Shown: positions 34,200-46,679 of the stretch, piece by piece | Layout of the letters: each line of letters starts with the position of its first letter | How positions within the stretch are numbered: position 1 is the first letter of the stretch | Program-made: the position numbers and the translations under genes | NCBI RefSeq assembly: GCF_963678635.1 | Contig: NC_087071.1 | Span: 44,565,095-44,629,094 of the forward strand | From: Symsagittifera roscoffensis | Lineage: Eukaryota; Xenacoelomorpha; Acoela; Convolutidae | Reading direction: 5' to 3' | DNA length: 64,000 nucleotides | Notes under the pieces: generated by a model | What the model saw: only the letters and a program-made list of their open reading frames with translations | What the model was told of the DNA's origin: nothing | Database searches by the model: none

Positions 34200-35239
34200 T
34201 TGACTCTGGCATTTATGGAATCCTCACGCCGTTTTTATCCTTGAAAGTTATCTTAGACACAAACCGAGTGTATGTACAATTCGTTTCCTTTTGTTGGCAG
34301 TTTTTCGGGTTAACTGAAAATGCTTATCATACTAAGAGAAAAACGTTTGTCATACAATTTCGAGAAAAATTTATAGAAAAAAACGTTGTATCAAAATCAC
34401 ATTTGGAATTGTATGACAAGCGTTTTTTTTGTGTAGTTTTTTTTTGCGTTTTGCTTTGTATTTGTGCTTCTCCTTGAAGAAAAAAACCTAAATCTTTCTC
34501 ATGGGAGCAAACCAACAGGTAAAACTGCATTTAATCGCAGATACTTTAACTTATTACTTCATGCCAAGTCAATTAAAAAATGAATTTCATTCAAAATTAT
34601 AACAGAAAAACGTAATTTTTAGTATATGGCTACGAGGCCTCTATTTTGAAAAACTGATTTTAAAACAGGTGGCATGTTTTTTCGACAGATTCAGAATATA
34701 TGTCATGAATTCAAATCTAAAAAATACTTATTCTGTCATCAAAGAGAACCTTCAATGTGACCCTTGATTAATTTAGCGTGGACTACGTTATAATCAAAAA
34801 CTGAAAAAAAAATACAGCGAAAAAAATAAGAGAAGTTTTTGTGTTCATGACAGTGGTTTAGCGACTAAGTTGAGAACTGAAAATTTTTTCTCAGTTTCCA
34901 ATTTTTTTTGTTGAAACTATGCTTTTTGAATAACGAAAATTGTATGACAACCAATTTTTATTCCATTTTTAAAATTTTTATCTTTGATGACCTTCAAAAT
35001 CTTATTCAAATAAAACCTGATCTAAGCTCATTTAATTTTACCTAAAAAAATTTTTGGACAAACTTCTCATATTTTTTTGAAGAATTTAATCATACCTTTT
35101 CTGAAAAAAGGAATCAAACGACATGCAGTTTTTAAATAAAACCCGTTCATAGAATTGTATAATGCTTTAATTTTTTATAATCTATTCAATTTTTTATAAT
35201 CTATTGAAATCGTTTGATCTCGTAATGAGTTTTTAAATT
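34200..35239. other. No gene recognised
   Basis: AT-rich. Carries further ATTGTATGACAAGC-type motifs (34325-34425) related to the inverted-repeat element. Confidence 0.4.
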
Positions 35240-36087
35240 TCAACTCTTACTCGCAGTAATCAAACGCTGTCCCATAGCATAGTTTTCAAAAAAGAAATTT
35301 CTGAAAAAGCAGAAGCTGATTGGGTTCTCAGTTAGTTTTTTAAACATTTTCGAAAATTTTAATTACTTTCATTTTAAAAAATTTTAATGCTCAAAAAAAA
35401 CTTTTAAGAAAAAATTATCTCAAGGTGAAGCAATAGATGTGTTGTGGATAGTAATTTCGATTTCACTTTTATCTTAGAAGAGTGAAATGGTTCAGCTAAT
35501 TAGGAGCTTTTTAAACTACCTTTATAACTTCACTTCAACTCTGAAAAAAATTTTGCTCACACCATGAAAATGGTTTTTTCTAATTTGTAAGCGTCGTATA
35601 AAAGCATCGTTTTTTATTTTTTGAGGGAGGCCTCAATTTGCTTTAAACATACAATTTGAACATTTTAATGGTCGAATAAAATTCCATTAACGAAATTCAG
35701 GGCTCAAGACTCAAAAAATTATTATCCCAAAATTATTGCCAAAATCAGCCGAAATTTACCAGAAAACTTCCTCGAATGTGATTGAAGTCACAGTTTCAAC
35801 CATTTTTGCAAAGCTGAGTCCGGGTGTTTTTATCGATTTTCGAGAAACCATTCAAACAACGTAAACTTGTTGTTTCAGATTTTGTGTTGCATGTTTTAAA
35901 GAATTCAAAAAAAGCAATTTTGCAAAGTTGAGTTATTTCAAAACCTCTGGTCAGTTTTGGCCCTGCCTACAATTTTTTGCCCAATAGATCCTAAAAACAC
36001 TGTATTCAAAAAAATTTCAATAGAGTTATCCCATAATTTATCAAACAATCTGAAGAAAACATCTTTACCGTGAAAAAAAAACGGGAT

Positions 36088-36137
36088 CTACTAAACAATC
36101 TCCCCCCTTTCAAGAAAGGGGGGAGATTGTTAAGTAG
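36088..36137. repeat. Perfect-type hairpin, 23-bp arms
   Basis: CTACTAAACAATCTCCCCCC (plus TTT) pairs with 36115-36137 across the 4-base loop CAAG, with one mismatch. Confidence 0.9.
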
Positions 36138-36687
36138 ATTACTTGCAGCAATTTTTCGATCAATCAGGTTGCAGCAAAACTCGAATTCACCACAATGCTT
36201 TAGTTTGAATTTACTGTTTTTATTTACAGGGGTGGAAATTCTTTAGTAGATACAATAGGGGGATCCAGAACACGAGATCTCAAATGAACCAGTAAGTTTC
36301 GAACTGAAAGTTGGTCCATTTCCGAGTAATTTTTTAGAAACCAATTCCCGTTCGAGGTATTCAAAAAAGTCAAGTATTTAGCACTCTTCTTAATCAAGAT
36401 TTGTTTAAAAAAAGTTCCTGAAACTCTGATTATGTGTGCATAGAAGTTTTGCCATGTTGTCTAGATAAAACGCTTCTAAACTTCGAGCAGAGAAGAATAA
36501 ACAGGCGCTCACTTAGATTCAAATTGCTCAAAACAATTTGAACTTTTTTATTCTGACTTAGAATCAATCAATAACTGGAGCTATAAAACCGGGTTATAAA
36601 GTTATAATCAACATTGGTAAATGAATTTTTGATCTTCATGATTTTTAGGCATTAGTTAAAATTACTGAGTTAGTTTTTCCCCCAAAA

Positions 36688-36837
36688 TGTCTCATACAAA
36701 CTCCCGAAGCAGCGCCAGCTCACACAGACCAGCTGATGACATCAGCACAGAAAACGGAAGATCGAACATCGGGAACAACAATATTAACATATTCCAAAAA
36801 GAAAAAAGACGAGGCGTAATGGGAACAAATTTATATT
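36688..36837 (+). pseudogene. Copy of LIX1 first coding exon, frame altered
   Basis: Starts MSHTNSRSSASS, matching MSHTSSRSSASS of the real exon at 48115. It then carries an indel, so the shared bases (GATGACATCAGCACA, GGAAGATCGAACA) are read in another frame. It stops at about 50 codons and lacks the AVEVVMNSFYKHT block that leads into exon 2. I infer a non-functional duplicate; an alternative promoter with its own short leader remains possible. Confidence 0.8.
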
Positions 36838-37084
36838 AATGTGTTCTTTCCCACAAAATAAAACTTGCCCGACCATCAAAAGTTAGGAGAAAATGTTACA
36901 CTTGAGTTTCAATTATTAAACAATGCTGTCAATTGTGATTAGAGTTGCACTGGAATTTTTTGGCCCTTTCTCTGTTTAGGTAAATAAAAGCAGCGAAGAG
37001 ATGATTTGTATTACTTTTTGTTGAAATGCTACGCCTTTAAAAAATATATAATTTTGCTGAAATCACTATAATAACAAGACTGCT

Positions 37085-37590
37085 CGTATCTTAGGACAAA
37101 GCCGTGAATGTTCCGACAGTCTTTTAATGTCTGTAAAGCAGTATTCGCTTTTAAAAAAATGATGCTTTTTTCTATTAAAAAAAAAACAAAAAATAAACAG
37201 GTAAATTTTGAGTTTTCGTGAAATTCATCCCCACACGCGTCATATTAAGTACAAAGTGATAGATTTCGCTCCTAGTAACAAATCAATTATGGCAAATGAG
37301 CTTCCTTCGCCCAATTTGCAACAATTTTTTTAAGAAGGACCGCTTACGCGTTAATAGCCCGAAATATGGCAAATTGGCCAACATGGCAGTCTTTAAACCC
37401 TTATAACTTTATGAAAAATAATCACAGGTAAAAAAGCGTTTCAGATCAGATGTAAGATTAGGACAACAATACTTTTTGACTGATGTACAAAAACGGTTTA
37501 ATTTGCTTAGGCCAAAATTCGAAATTTGTCTGAAGAAAAAACCCACCGGAGCACAAATATTTCGTTACTTTCGTAAGGAAAGTTGGAACA
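37085..37590 (-). repeat. Unclassified interspersed repeat, inverted copy
   Basis: Reverse complement of much of 41655-42185. Shared blocks are GACTGCTCGTA...GAATGTTCCGACAG at one end, ACACGCGTCATATTAAGTAC, CTTACGCGTTAATAG and GGAGCACAAATATTTCGTTAC at the other. No ORF. Confidence 0.85.
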
Positions 37591-38649
37591 ATAACTTCGC
37601 CATCCTTGAAATTAGTGAATGAATTATAGGGTATTTTTCTTCAATGAGAATTTTTAAAAATTACTATGGTTGGAACATTCTACACTACTTTAGCAGCAAC
37701 CGCCTGTCTTTCTTTCTTTTGGGTGTAGCAAAATTAAAACGACCCTTGTGAACAAAACTGTACTTTCTTGCCGACGACAAAACTAATCAAATTGAAGTTA
37801 TAAGATACACTCATGGTTTTCACCCTAATGAAAACAGAATATGCTTTTGCATCTTTTTATACGTTATCTACCAATAACTAATAAGTTCTGAAAAGTTACC
37901 CGTATATCAAAACATGGTCCTGGTATGAGATTTGTTTTATAACTTCAGTAAGAGGTTGGCTTCAGGTTTTTACCGTTCCGAAAAGTAAAGTTGGACATCT
38001 GAATCAAAACAGCTTTTGATTTATCATTGAAGTGATTTCGTTAATTGATTTTTAAATGTGAAATTTCATAACGGTGACTGGAAAAAACTCGACCACAAAA
38101 AAACCACAAACAAATCACAATGAAAGCCGTGGTATGTTTTATTTTTGGGAACTTTTAAGGTACCGAATCTTGGACTGTTAAACTTATTAGTTTTTGGATT
38201 TAAATGGCCCAAATAACTCTGGAACGTCGTCTGTCTTCCGGGCGGAATGCGAAGCTGACAAAATAACCCCAAACCATTTTCAAGAATGCTCTTTTTCCCC
38301 ATTTTGACTCAATAACCTGAAGCTTCAATTTCACGCTGGTAACCATGGCAAATAAAGAACCCCTGCACGCCTTATGTACAAAACAGTTAATCTGCTTTCT
38401 CTCAAAACTTTCAGGCACTTTGGCTGAAAATATCTTTGGGCTAATTTTACGTCTTGTTCATTTAATTACATCAGCGTGTTAAAATCATCAAAATAATATT
38501 TCACGTGGAAACAAAGTTTGTCAGCTCTAAATGGTGCTCCCAGGCGCGGTGCTCGGTATAAAAAAGGTCCAAAACGAGTCTGAAGACTCTTGAATTTTTG
38601 AAGACATAACTCAAACGAACACCTAGAACGAAATAGATTATTTTAAAAT
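37591..38649. other. No gene recognised
   Basis: AT-rich. The - strand frames at 38066-38418 show no recognisable domain. A stretch near 37980-38070 weakly resembles 49620-49710 in LIX1 intron 1. Confidence 0.4.
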
Positions 38650-38995
38650 CCTGAATTTTCAATTTGGCTAATCCGGGATAATTAATGCACGATTTATTTC
38701 AAGCTACCAAGGCCTAAGCGGAGATTTAATCCTTCGTAGATATCGTTGCAATTTATTTTGAGATATGCTATTTGATCTACTTGATAATTATGCAAAATAA
38801 ATGACTTTGTTCTTTTCATAGCGAGTGGTGAGATAATTTTCTAAAATTAGTCTAAAAAACACTTTCAAAATTTTTTAAATTTTTTGAAATCTTCATCATT
38901 TTTTTTATAAGAACACTAATCCATAGATACTAAAATGTAGTCGAAAGGTTCAGGGTTTTGCCCTGATACGAGCAGTCTTATTTTGTTTTTTTGCT
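38650..38995 (+). repeat. Unclassified interspersed repeat, partial direct copy
   Basis: Aligns with 41895-42175: CTAAGCGGAGATTTAATCC, and the end CAGGGTTTTGCCCTGATACG then AGCAGTCTTATTTTG. Confidence 0.8.
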
Positions 38996-39464
38996 TAAGT
39001 TTCAAGTTCTTTCAGATGCTATAAAAATGCTGTCGACAAAAAGTTTTAAAAAAATACGCATGAAAAAACCGTTAGCACAATCATTCCGTGTTTTTCTTCG
39101 ACAGTCGACGCAGAAAACCGAAAATTTCAATCCATTCCAAGAAATTCACCTTATCTAAAATCTCTCTTGAAACGAATTGATTTTTAAACTGATTTTCTGG
39201 TTTTATAGTTATCATAAAACATGGGGGTACATTTTTGAACAATTTGAGCAGGCAAACCACGAAAATTTCAGACAAAATAAATCCAGTTTCCTTCAACAAT
39301 CTCGGACAAATAGTATCTAAACTGCCCTCAATTTACTGCATTGTTATTATATTTCTGATAAACGTGAAATCAAATTTGTTCAGGTAATTGAAATTGTTTT
39401 ACTTTTGGTACAATGTCAATAATGTAGAGAGCTTTTGTGTAGGCAGTATTATTGCAGGCAAGTA
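38996..39464. other. No gene recognised
   Basis: AT-rich sequence before an exon-like ORF. Confidence 0.35.
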
Positions 39465-39583
39465 TGTATTTCCGGTACTAGAAGCGATACCCATTGATAA
39501 GAAAATTACTCTTTCATCAAGTGGTCGCAAAAAGTCCATTTTGTCATTACTTTCGATTATTTCAAGAGCTACAATACCTTTTT
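39465..39583 (+). CDS. Exon-like ORF, family unknown
   Basis: After an acceptor-like TATTATTGCAG at 39449-39459 the frame reads KYVFPVLEAIPIDKKITLSS then GRKKSILSLLSIISRA and ends in TAA near 39583. Protein-like but short. It could be the end of a small gene, or could join the exon-like stretch at 39842 through an unidentified donor. Confidence 0.25.
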
Positions 39584-39841
39584 AAAACAAACTGTTTTGA
39601 TACTCCAACAAAATTAAAGTAAATTTGACAAAAGACTTTTAAGCGCTTGTATTGATAAATATTACTTTTGAAAATACTTTTGACCGATAAATTTCAGCTT
39701 GTGTGGCGTACAAATTACTGAACAAAACTGCATCAGAAAAACAAACTAAACAGTTTACCATAATGGTCTCAAACTTATTTTAAAAATGCGCTTTTGTAAG
39801 CAGAGAAAAACATACGTTCTATAATTTCTCTTTTTAATAGA

Positions 39842-40092
39842 GAGCTCGTTGGATTTTATGCCGCGACGTTATTAAATTATTCATGGTTATCTGAAACGAA
39901 ACGATCTTCAATAAAAATTAAGCTAAAATTGGGACTTTTCAATAGCAGTTTGTATGATATTGATTTCATCTTTGATTTCAAAGAAGAATTAGGAAATTGG
40001 GTGAATAAATATGAATCAATTATTCATAGCTGTACAAAGGAGCATTCAAAAAATTGGACCAGTCTTTGCTTTCTGAAATCCCAATTTGAAAG
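39842..40092 (+). CDS. Exon-like ORF between a good acceptor and a GTAAGC donor
   Basis: CTCTTTTTAATAG precedes an open frame of about 83 codons with no ATG: ELVGFYAATLLNYSWLSETK, then IKLKLGLFNSSLYDIDFIFD and KYESIIHSCTKEHSKNWTSL. It ends at GAAAG followed by GTAAGCG (donor at 40093). It contains NYS, NSS and NWT glycosylation-type triplets. No family recognised and no partner exon confirmed. The acceptor, the open frame and the strong donor together make a real internal exon plausible. Confidence 0.4.
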
Positions 40093-40099
40093 GTAAGCG

Positions 40100-41129
40100 A
40101 TACACTATTTGTTTCCTTTGTTTTTGAGGGCACTGATATCAAAAAGATATACATGTCATCAAAATTGTTCTTATCATGTTTTTGCGTTCATAATATATGT
40201 GTGAGAAAACAGTTTCTGTTGTATGCTTGTGTATCTTTTTTTCTACTTGTTTTTTGGTAACCTAACAGTTCAAAAATTGTGAAAACAATTTTGAGCATGT
40301 TCACCTTTTTTTCCTTAAAAATGCGTGCAGTTTTTTCAAACAAAATAACTTTCTGTAAATTGGAAAGACCATTTTATAATAAGCTTAGTCTCAAGCCAGA
40401 AACTTAGTAACCGTATCTTCTATGAAGTAGTACAGTTACAATTTAATTTGCTTTAGGATAATACCAAAAAGGCAGCAGCCTGTTGGGTGGCATCTCCATA
40501 TAATTTTTATAGGATCCAAATACGAAGTTGTATGACTAGCATTTTTCTTGTATGGCGGTCATCCCGGGAAAATTTGTTGCGCAGGATCACACTCTAAACA
40601 GGGAGAAGAAACAATGATATGGGCTAGCCTTGACCTCTAAAATTTTGTCATTGTTATCGGTTCCCATTTCGTCCAGATGGATTATGAAGGATTTTTTATT
40701 TTGTTATTATTATTTGTTAATTTTTTTTGGAATCCTTCAAAAATTTCTGCATTTATCGCCAGCAAGCTCAAATGTAATCGATTAATATCTATAGAAATCT
40801 AGTGCGGGCATGAGCTTGACATCTAATGTGGTGTCCCATATTATAACATATAACAGTGGTAATGCGAAACAAGTGTAGAAAAAACTGGCCTCCAAATTCC
40901 GTTTTCAGACTAATAATTCATGATTATATGGATGAGAGATCGATACGATACTTGTATTAACTCTAACACAGTTTGGAATCATTTTTGCTCAACATTTTCA
41001 ACAAAAACCTAAAAGCAGCTTGAAAAAGACAACATCTAGAAAATTAGTTGTTCCTGCAAAAATAGCAACTGTTTGCAGATTGAGACGGAGGGATTTACAA
41101 CGCAACTTGAAAAAAAGCAAAAAAAAAGT
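40100..41129. other. No gene; inverted-repeat element fragment at 40527-40568
   Basis: AT-rich. At 40527-40568 GTTGTATGACTAGCATTTTT then GGTCATCCCGGG resembles the right end of the element at 61828-62775. Confidence 0.5.
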
Positions 41130-41444
41130 ATCACTTCTAACATAACTATGAAGATGGGGGGCAAATTTTTGAGGGGGGCAAATTTTTGAAAAAAAAAGCC
41201 AAAAAAGGCGTTCTTAGGCATTTTTTGGAAAACTTCGACCAAAACATCGCATTTTTCCGGCGCGCATCCCCGCTCAAAATTAGTATACATTGGCGCCAAA
41301 GGAAAAGTTTTGAGGTCAGTCAGCCAAAAATGGATATCTCAAAATATTACAAAAGAGGACCCTTTGGGTCGGCAGGGGATCGAATCCCTGAGAGAGTGAG
41401 GCGTAGGCCCCCGCCCCTCCCCCCTTTCCCTGAATCCGCTACTG
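41130..41444. mobile_element. hAT-like MITE, left-truncated copy
   Basis: Shares with 21630-22001 and 50190-50593 the blocks GGCGCGCATCCCCGC, ATATTGGCGCCAAAGG-like, ATATCTCAAAATA.TACAAA, GGACCCTTTGGGTCGGCAGG and GATCGAATCCCTGAGAG. It ends GAATCCGCTACTGG. The left CAGRGGCGG terminus is missing. Confidence 0.8.
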
Positions 41445-41654
41445 GACGCAATTAAGAAAATTGTGTTTGCCAAAGCTTTTCTTTTCAAAAACCAAGCACC
41501 TTTTATTTAGAAATTCTCAGCTGCAGAAGTTTTTTCGTAGAAAATAGGAAATATTTATTATGAGCAAAGTCTTGGTTCAATTTTTACATTTTAGCCGGCT
41601 CCAGAACTTATTTTTGTAGCTGTTTGCACGAGCCGGTTCTCATTGGCAATTGGA

Positions 41655-42185
41655 AAACTTTTTGTTCCGACTTTCGATACGAAAGTAACGGATTATTTGT
41701 GCTCGGGGTGGGTTTTTTTTCTTCAGACAAATTTCGACTTTTTAACTAGCCATTTTTGACGAAATTTTTTTTTATCAATCGAAAGGTATTGTTGTCCTGA
41801 GCTTAAATGTGAAAAGATATTTCACCTGTGATCATTTTTCGAAAAGTTACGGGGGCTTAAAGATTTTTATTTTGGCCAATTTGGGACAATTAACGCGCGA
41901 TATATTTCGCGCTATTAACGCGTAAGCGGAGAGTTAATCCGTCTTATAAATCGTTCCAAATTGGTTGAATTTGTTACAAGGAACGAAATCTCTCTTTTTG
42001 TACTTTATATGGCGTGTGGGGGGATGATTTTCATAAAAAATTTCAAATTTTAGAAAAAAAAGTTTCATTTTATTTTATTTCATTTAATTTCCTTAATGTT
42101 ATTACTGCTCCATAAACATTAAAAAGCTGTCGGAACATTCAGGGCTTCGCCCTGGTACGAGCAGTCTTGTTTTGGTTTTATAACT
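41655..42185 (+). repeat. Unclassified interspersed repeat, longest copy
   Basis: Begins TTTTTGTTCCGACTTTCG and ends after GTCGGAACATTCAGGGCTTC and GCCCTGGTACGAGCAGTC. The near-terminal TGTTCCGAC and GTCGGAACA are inverted to each other. CAGGGCTTCGCCCTG forms a 6-bp stem. Contains ATTAACGCGCGATATATTTC and GCGCTATTAACGCGT. No ORF. Class unknown. Confidence 0.85.
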
Positions 42186-44900
42186 CAATTTCTCCATTAA
42201 TATGACCTAAGCAATTAGTTATTGGTCCCTGCCGTTACATTTCAATAAGGGCCTGGTCACTATTTTTGCGGCCATCAGTTTTTAGTATACGCATTACTGG
42301 TTGGCATGGTTTTTAATAAAGAAATTTTATTGCTTCAAGTTTTTTTTGCTTTTCGGCGAATTTTTGTAAATTAATGTTATGAGCGTGTAAAAAAGTTGTC
42401 GTAAGCTAATCTCTCCAAATGCTAATATTCCGTTTCCCTATTTTTTGATGGAATTTTTTTCTCGTATCGTATGGCATGTAGCTACACATGTCCCGAGGAT
42501 TTTGGAAGTCTGGAAAAAGTGTAAAACTCTTCCAATTTTTTTCGTGGATTTTGGTAACCTGAAGTTTAAAAATTTTCCAGTGTTCCAAATTAAATGCGGT
42601 TTTTATTACACATTTTTTCTTTTTTTTGCAAATTTGTTAATTTTTTTTTACCGTAAGGGTAGTAAATTGTTACTAGCTGCAATAGCGCAGGTAATAGCTA
42701 ACAAGATCCTAAAATTGCATATCTTGTTGAACATACTACAAAGCAAATAATCCTTCCTTTTAAATGCTCTACTCTAAATCTTTGCCTATTCCTCAAATAA
42801 AATACCAGTAAGACAAAATTACCGCCAGCTTTTTCTGAAAAAAATGTACAGTTCTCAGTATGAATTATTTTTGGACGCATTTTTCTTTACTTTCGTTTCG
42901 GGTAGATGAGTCCAATGTTAGAAATTATTCAACCATGTTTCGATTCTTTTAACCATGAATGTATATCAACACCTTCGATGTAATAAATCCTTTAATCTTA
43001 TTGTACTTCAAAAGCAACAAAAAATTGTAAGCTATATTTTGAAGTGATATGTTTATTATACACTTCTATTTCTTTGTTTTTCTTTTTCTCTGCCTCGACA
43101 AAACTCAGAATAATGCCATTTGAAATTGGAAGCCTATTAACTCCATTGTAACTCACTTTAAAGACCAGCTAAATATTTCTGCTTCTATTAAAACGACAAT
43201 TATAGCAAACTTATATTTGGGTTTTCAACACTAATTTTTCCATATCGGTCCGTCTATTTGAGTTTTTTTTTATAGTTTTCATCTTTCTACTTGAAAGTGA
43301 TTTTTTTTGCTGCTTATCAAGCCGCCCATATTTACAACCACCTAAGTTTCAACATCCCCAACCTTTTTTAAGTGGTTTCTAAAAAAACTCTAACTTCGCA
43401 TTGACTTTCAGATCTTTTGGAATATTCAAGTTTTCACACGAAAAATTATCAAGGACAACAAAATATTAGGCAACAATGGCGGCTTCAGAAACAAAGGTGG
43501 TTAATTTCTTTTTCTGTTATCGGCACTTTCGCACTTTCAGACCATTCAAATTCTTTTGTGATCAATCATTGACACAATATCAAATAAATTCTAAAAATAC
43601 TTCAGTGAAAGTTGGTTATTTGCGATAAGTGTTTTATGTTTCACTAAGTTTGCTTGACAAAATTTATCAGTCTTGACAAAAGAAATCAAAATTTACATTT
43701 CGTATTTGCAACCTTATCTGAACACGAACTATTGTTTCCGAAGTCTATTTGAATAAAATTAAAATAACTTGTGCGCAATTTTTTTTAGATGTTTTTCAGG
43801 TTATTTGATGAACAATCAAAAAGGTACGTTGAAGCAAATATTTATAATTATTTTTAAAAAATTTTCGATACAAACTTAAATGTTTCTTAAAATCCGCAAG
43901 TTTGCAAATGCTATTGGACGCATTCTCAGAGTTTTCAACCTTTCTTTTGTATTTCATCAATTTTGACATTAATTTGACACCAATTTGTTGACAACAATTT
44001 TTTTACTATCAGCGTCAAAGAGGGTTTTTCGTTAAAATGGAGCTCTCCATTTTTTCAGTATCAACTATAAAAATTAGCCCGAGCTAGTATGAAATCTCAT
44101 TCGATTTGACCATAAAAAACATGAGACTGTCTACTTTCAAGGTCTTTGCTACTATTTTATCATTTTAAGGCCTCATTAATTCCTCAAACACCTGATCGCA
44201 CAAAAACAATAATTTACATGGCAAATATTTTCGATTAAAAAAATTTTACTTTGTTTATTTTTCAGATTTGATTATTATTGATCAATTTTTGACAATTTTT
44301 TTCTTTTTCGTCAATGGCACTTTTTTCAGCCACATGCAACGTTCAAAATTTTAATGGACAATCTTTTATCGAAAAAAATGCTTCCACTAAATTGTTTCCA
44401 CTTTTGTTCTTCATAATTAACCTTGATAAAATATCTCACTACGCCATAAAAATGAAGCTCAGGTGAGGTAGGGTCGGGGGAGGGGGGTTGAAACGCACAT
44501 ATACCTGCTGCTTCCGGAGGAAATAGAGTCTGCTTTGATACCCCCAAAACAACTTTTTTTTTACTTTTCAACCCGGCCCAGCATGTCAGTTATAAAATTG
44601 ATGGGCTCTCTTTCTTTCATTAACCGAGTCTTATTATAATTCAAAATATATTGGATGAACAGTGTCAAAATTCTTGTAAGTTAATCTTGTGACAATCTTA
44701 TTAGAAAATGAGGGTTGATTAAACATTCTTTCAACAGCGTTTTTTGAAGTAATTTCTTTTCTGCGAAAAATGGTTTCTGGTGTGAAAGTTCAATAAGTTA
44801 AAAAAGTAATGCAAATTTTAACAGTTTTTAGCATTTGCTTTTTAAATACTTTCTGCAATTTACAAAAACTAATATGGGAGTTTGCAGTAGAGTAAGCTGC
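42186..44900. other. No gene recognised
   Basis: About 2.7 kb of AT-rich sequence. The frame at 42445-42750 is Phe-rich and reads like chance coding of T-rich DNA. Confidence 0.45.
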
Positions 44901-44922
44901 AAGAATGCATAACATTCTTAAA

Positions 44923-44988
44923 CTTCAAATTGAACTGATCAAAAGTTTTCGTACCGCACAAAAACTTCTGATCGGTTCAATTTGAAGT
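44923..44988. repeat. Hairpin with 27-bp arms
   Basis: 44923-44949 (CTTCAAATTGAACTGATC...) pairs with 44962-44988 across 12 bases. The two differences keep pairing as G-T. Confidence 0.85.
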
Positions 44989-46679
44989 CTTAGATTTTTG
45001 TGAGCGCTGAGTTCATTTTAAAGAACATTTAAAAAAATACAAAAGTTGCGAATTCAGACGTGTGCCCAAAATGTGTAATACAAGTCCGCAAGAAATATAC
45101 ACGATTCTTAATTCTTCTGAACTGCAACTCTAAATGCAATATCTTATAGAAACCTTACAAGAAACTTAAAGGATTTTGCACTCCGAACAGCAGTTAACAA
45201 GATTTAAAATCATGTAAGATTCTTATAAAATTTTCTTATGAAATCTTGCTTAAATGATGCAAAAATTCATAACACAAAAATCACAGTTAGGCGCGGCTGT
45301 TGGGATAATGATAAAAAACCAGACTGTTTTTTTTCCTTTTTCTGATAAAAAAGCGTTTAAAATTCAGATTTTACATATTTCACAAAATACTAATTAAATC
45401 CAGGCAGTTTATAGCTTATTAAAATTATATAATTTTTGACTGCAGCTGGTAAATGAATTCAAGAAATCATATTATTCATAAAGAAAAAAAAAATGGTCTT
45501 TTCAGATTTCTCAGATTACTGATACCTAGAAAACTCCAAAATTTTTTCCATATGCAAGAACAAAACGGAAACTTTCTTGTGCCAATTTTTGTTCCTCTGG
45601 GCTTATCTGGAGTCAGATAATTAAACATATAAGCTGTCTCTTCTGTCTTCCAACTTGTCGTGATAACTCTGCCTTCCTTCTTTTTACTATCTTCTGTTTT
45701 GCTATTTGCGCCGGTGTAAATCTACTCTCCTAATATGTTTATGTTTAACTGGGACCTGCCACTTATAGAAATAATATTCAATTCACTCTCTGTTTAAGAT
45801 CTAGTCCTCCAAACAAATCAAATTCAAAAGAACCGATTCTAAGCCCAAATTTGAGATAACCCACCGGTCAGGGGCAAAATATTGAGGGCGTCTGTTGGCC
45901 TAAAGTAAATCTTTAAAATTTGTTTGAATACCCGAAATTTTGATTTAAAAAACTGTTGGAGTTAAGTTTTCTTGCAAAAGTCTTTCAAAGAAATGTTTAA
46001 TTTAGTCAGTTAAAAAACTTATTAATGAAAAAATGTATTTTCTGTCGATATTTATAAATTATTCATGTTGATCACGTTCAAAATTTTTCCAAGAACCAGG
46101 CAATTATTTTTAAAAAGCAGAGAAGAAGCAGGCAGTTATTCTTTTTCGGGTGATATTTATACATTTTTGATGAAGGTGGAGTGATTTTTTGTGTCTTGAT
46201 GGTGTTTTTGTGCCGTTTGTGGCTCTGACAGGTGCTCGCAGATAACTTTCGGCCCTCTCGCACGTCTGTCGATTTTCCCTCGATCAATTTGCATGTAATC
46301 TTCTGTTTAGCAATCTTTAAGTTTCCATAAACAAATTGCTAATCCAACTTTCGATCAGATTAACAAACAACCACGTGTCTTACCGATTTAACTTACCAAC
46401 AGAGAAAATGACTTGCCAACTTACCATCGAGAATTGAGTGAATTGTAGGGAGAGCTACAAATCATAACTAGTAATGCCAACTCTTAACTGGTGATATATG
46501 TGTATCGCTTATACAATACCACCACTTAGTAATACTTAAACGTATTAACTGCCTGTGAACACACAAACCTACAAACTAACGCAATTGGCAATTTGGTACG
46601 AAAGCAGAAATTAGTTTCAGTTCATAACTTGAAATTTTTTGAGGTTTAGTTTCATTAAGAATTTCATAAAATCATTTCT
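44989..46679. other. No gene recognised
   Basis: AT-rich, probably upstream of LIX1. No motif assigned. Confidence 0.4.

Larger units (their letters stand above)
35240..36840 (+). repeat. Diverged duplicate of the LIX1 5' region and first exon
   Basis: Matches 46680-48270 in order and orientation. Shared blocks are ACTCGCAGTA (35257 and 46695), GAGTTAGTTTTTTRAACAT-type sequence (35330 and 46785), CACACCATG (35560 and 46950), GTATAAAA (35587 and 46999), the ATTCAAACAACGT/ATTCAAAACACGT block followed by TGTTGTTTCAGAT (35850 and 47285), and the ATGTCTCATAC exon. Spacing between copies is about 11.4 kb. Weaker similarity may continue into intron 1. Confidence 0.8.

Noticed and set aside
41655-42185. 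Helitron interpretation because of the terminal-looking CAGGGCTTCGCCCTG hairpin
   Set aside because: No CTRR end follows the hairpin and no TC start is seen, and copies do not share a fixed 3' end.
42445-42750. 101-codon ORF
   Set aside because: Phe/Ile/Leu-rich reading of T-rich DNA with no motif, no splice context and no similarity to neighbours.
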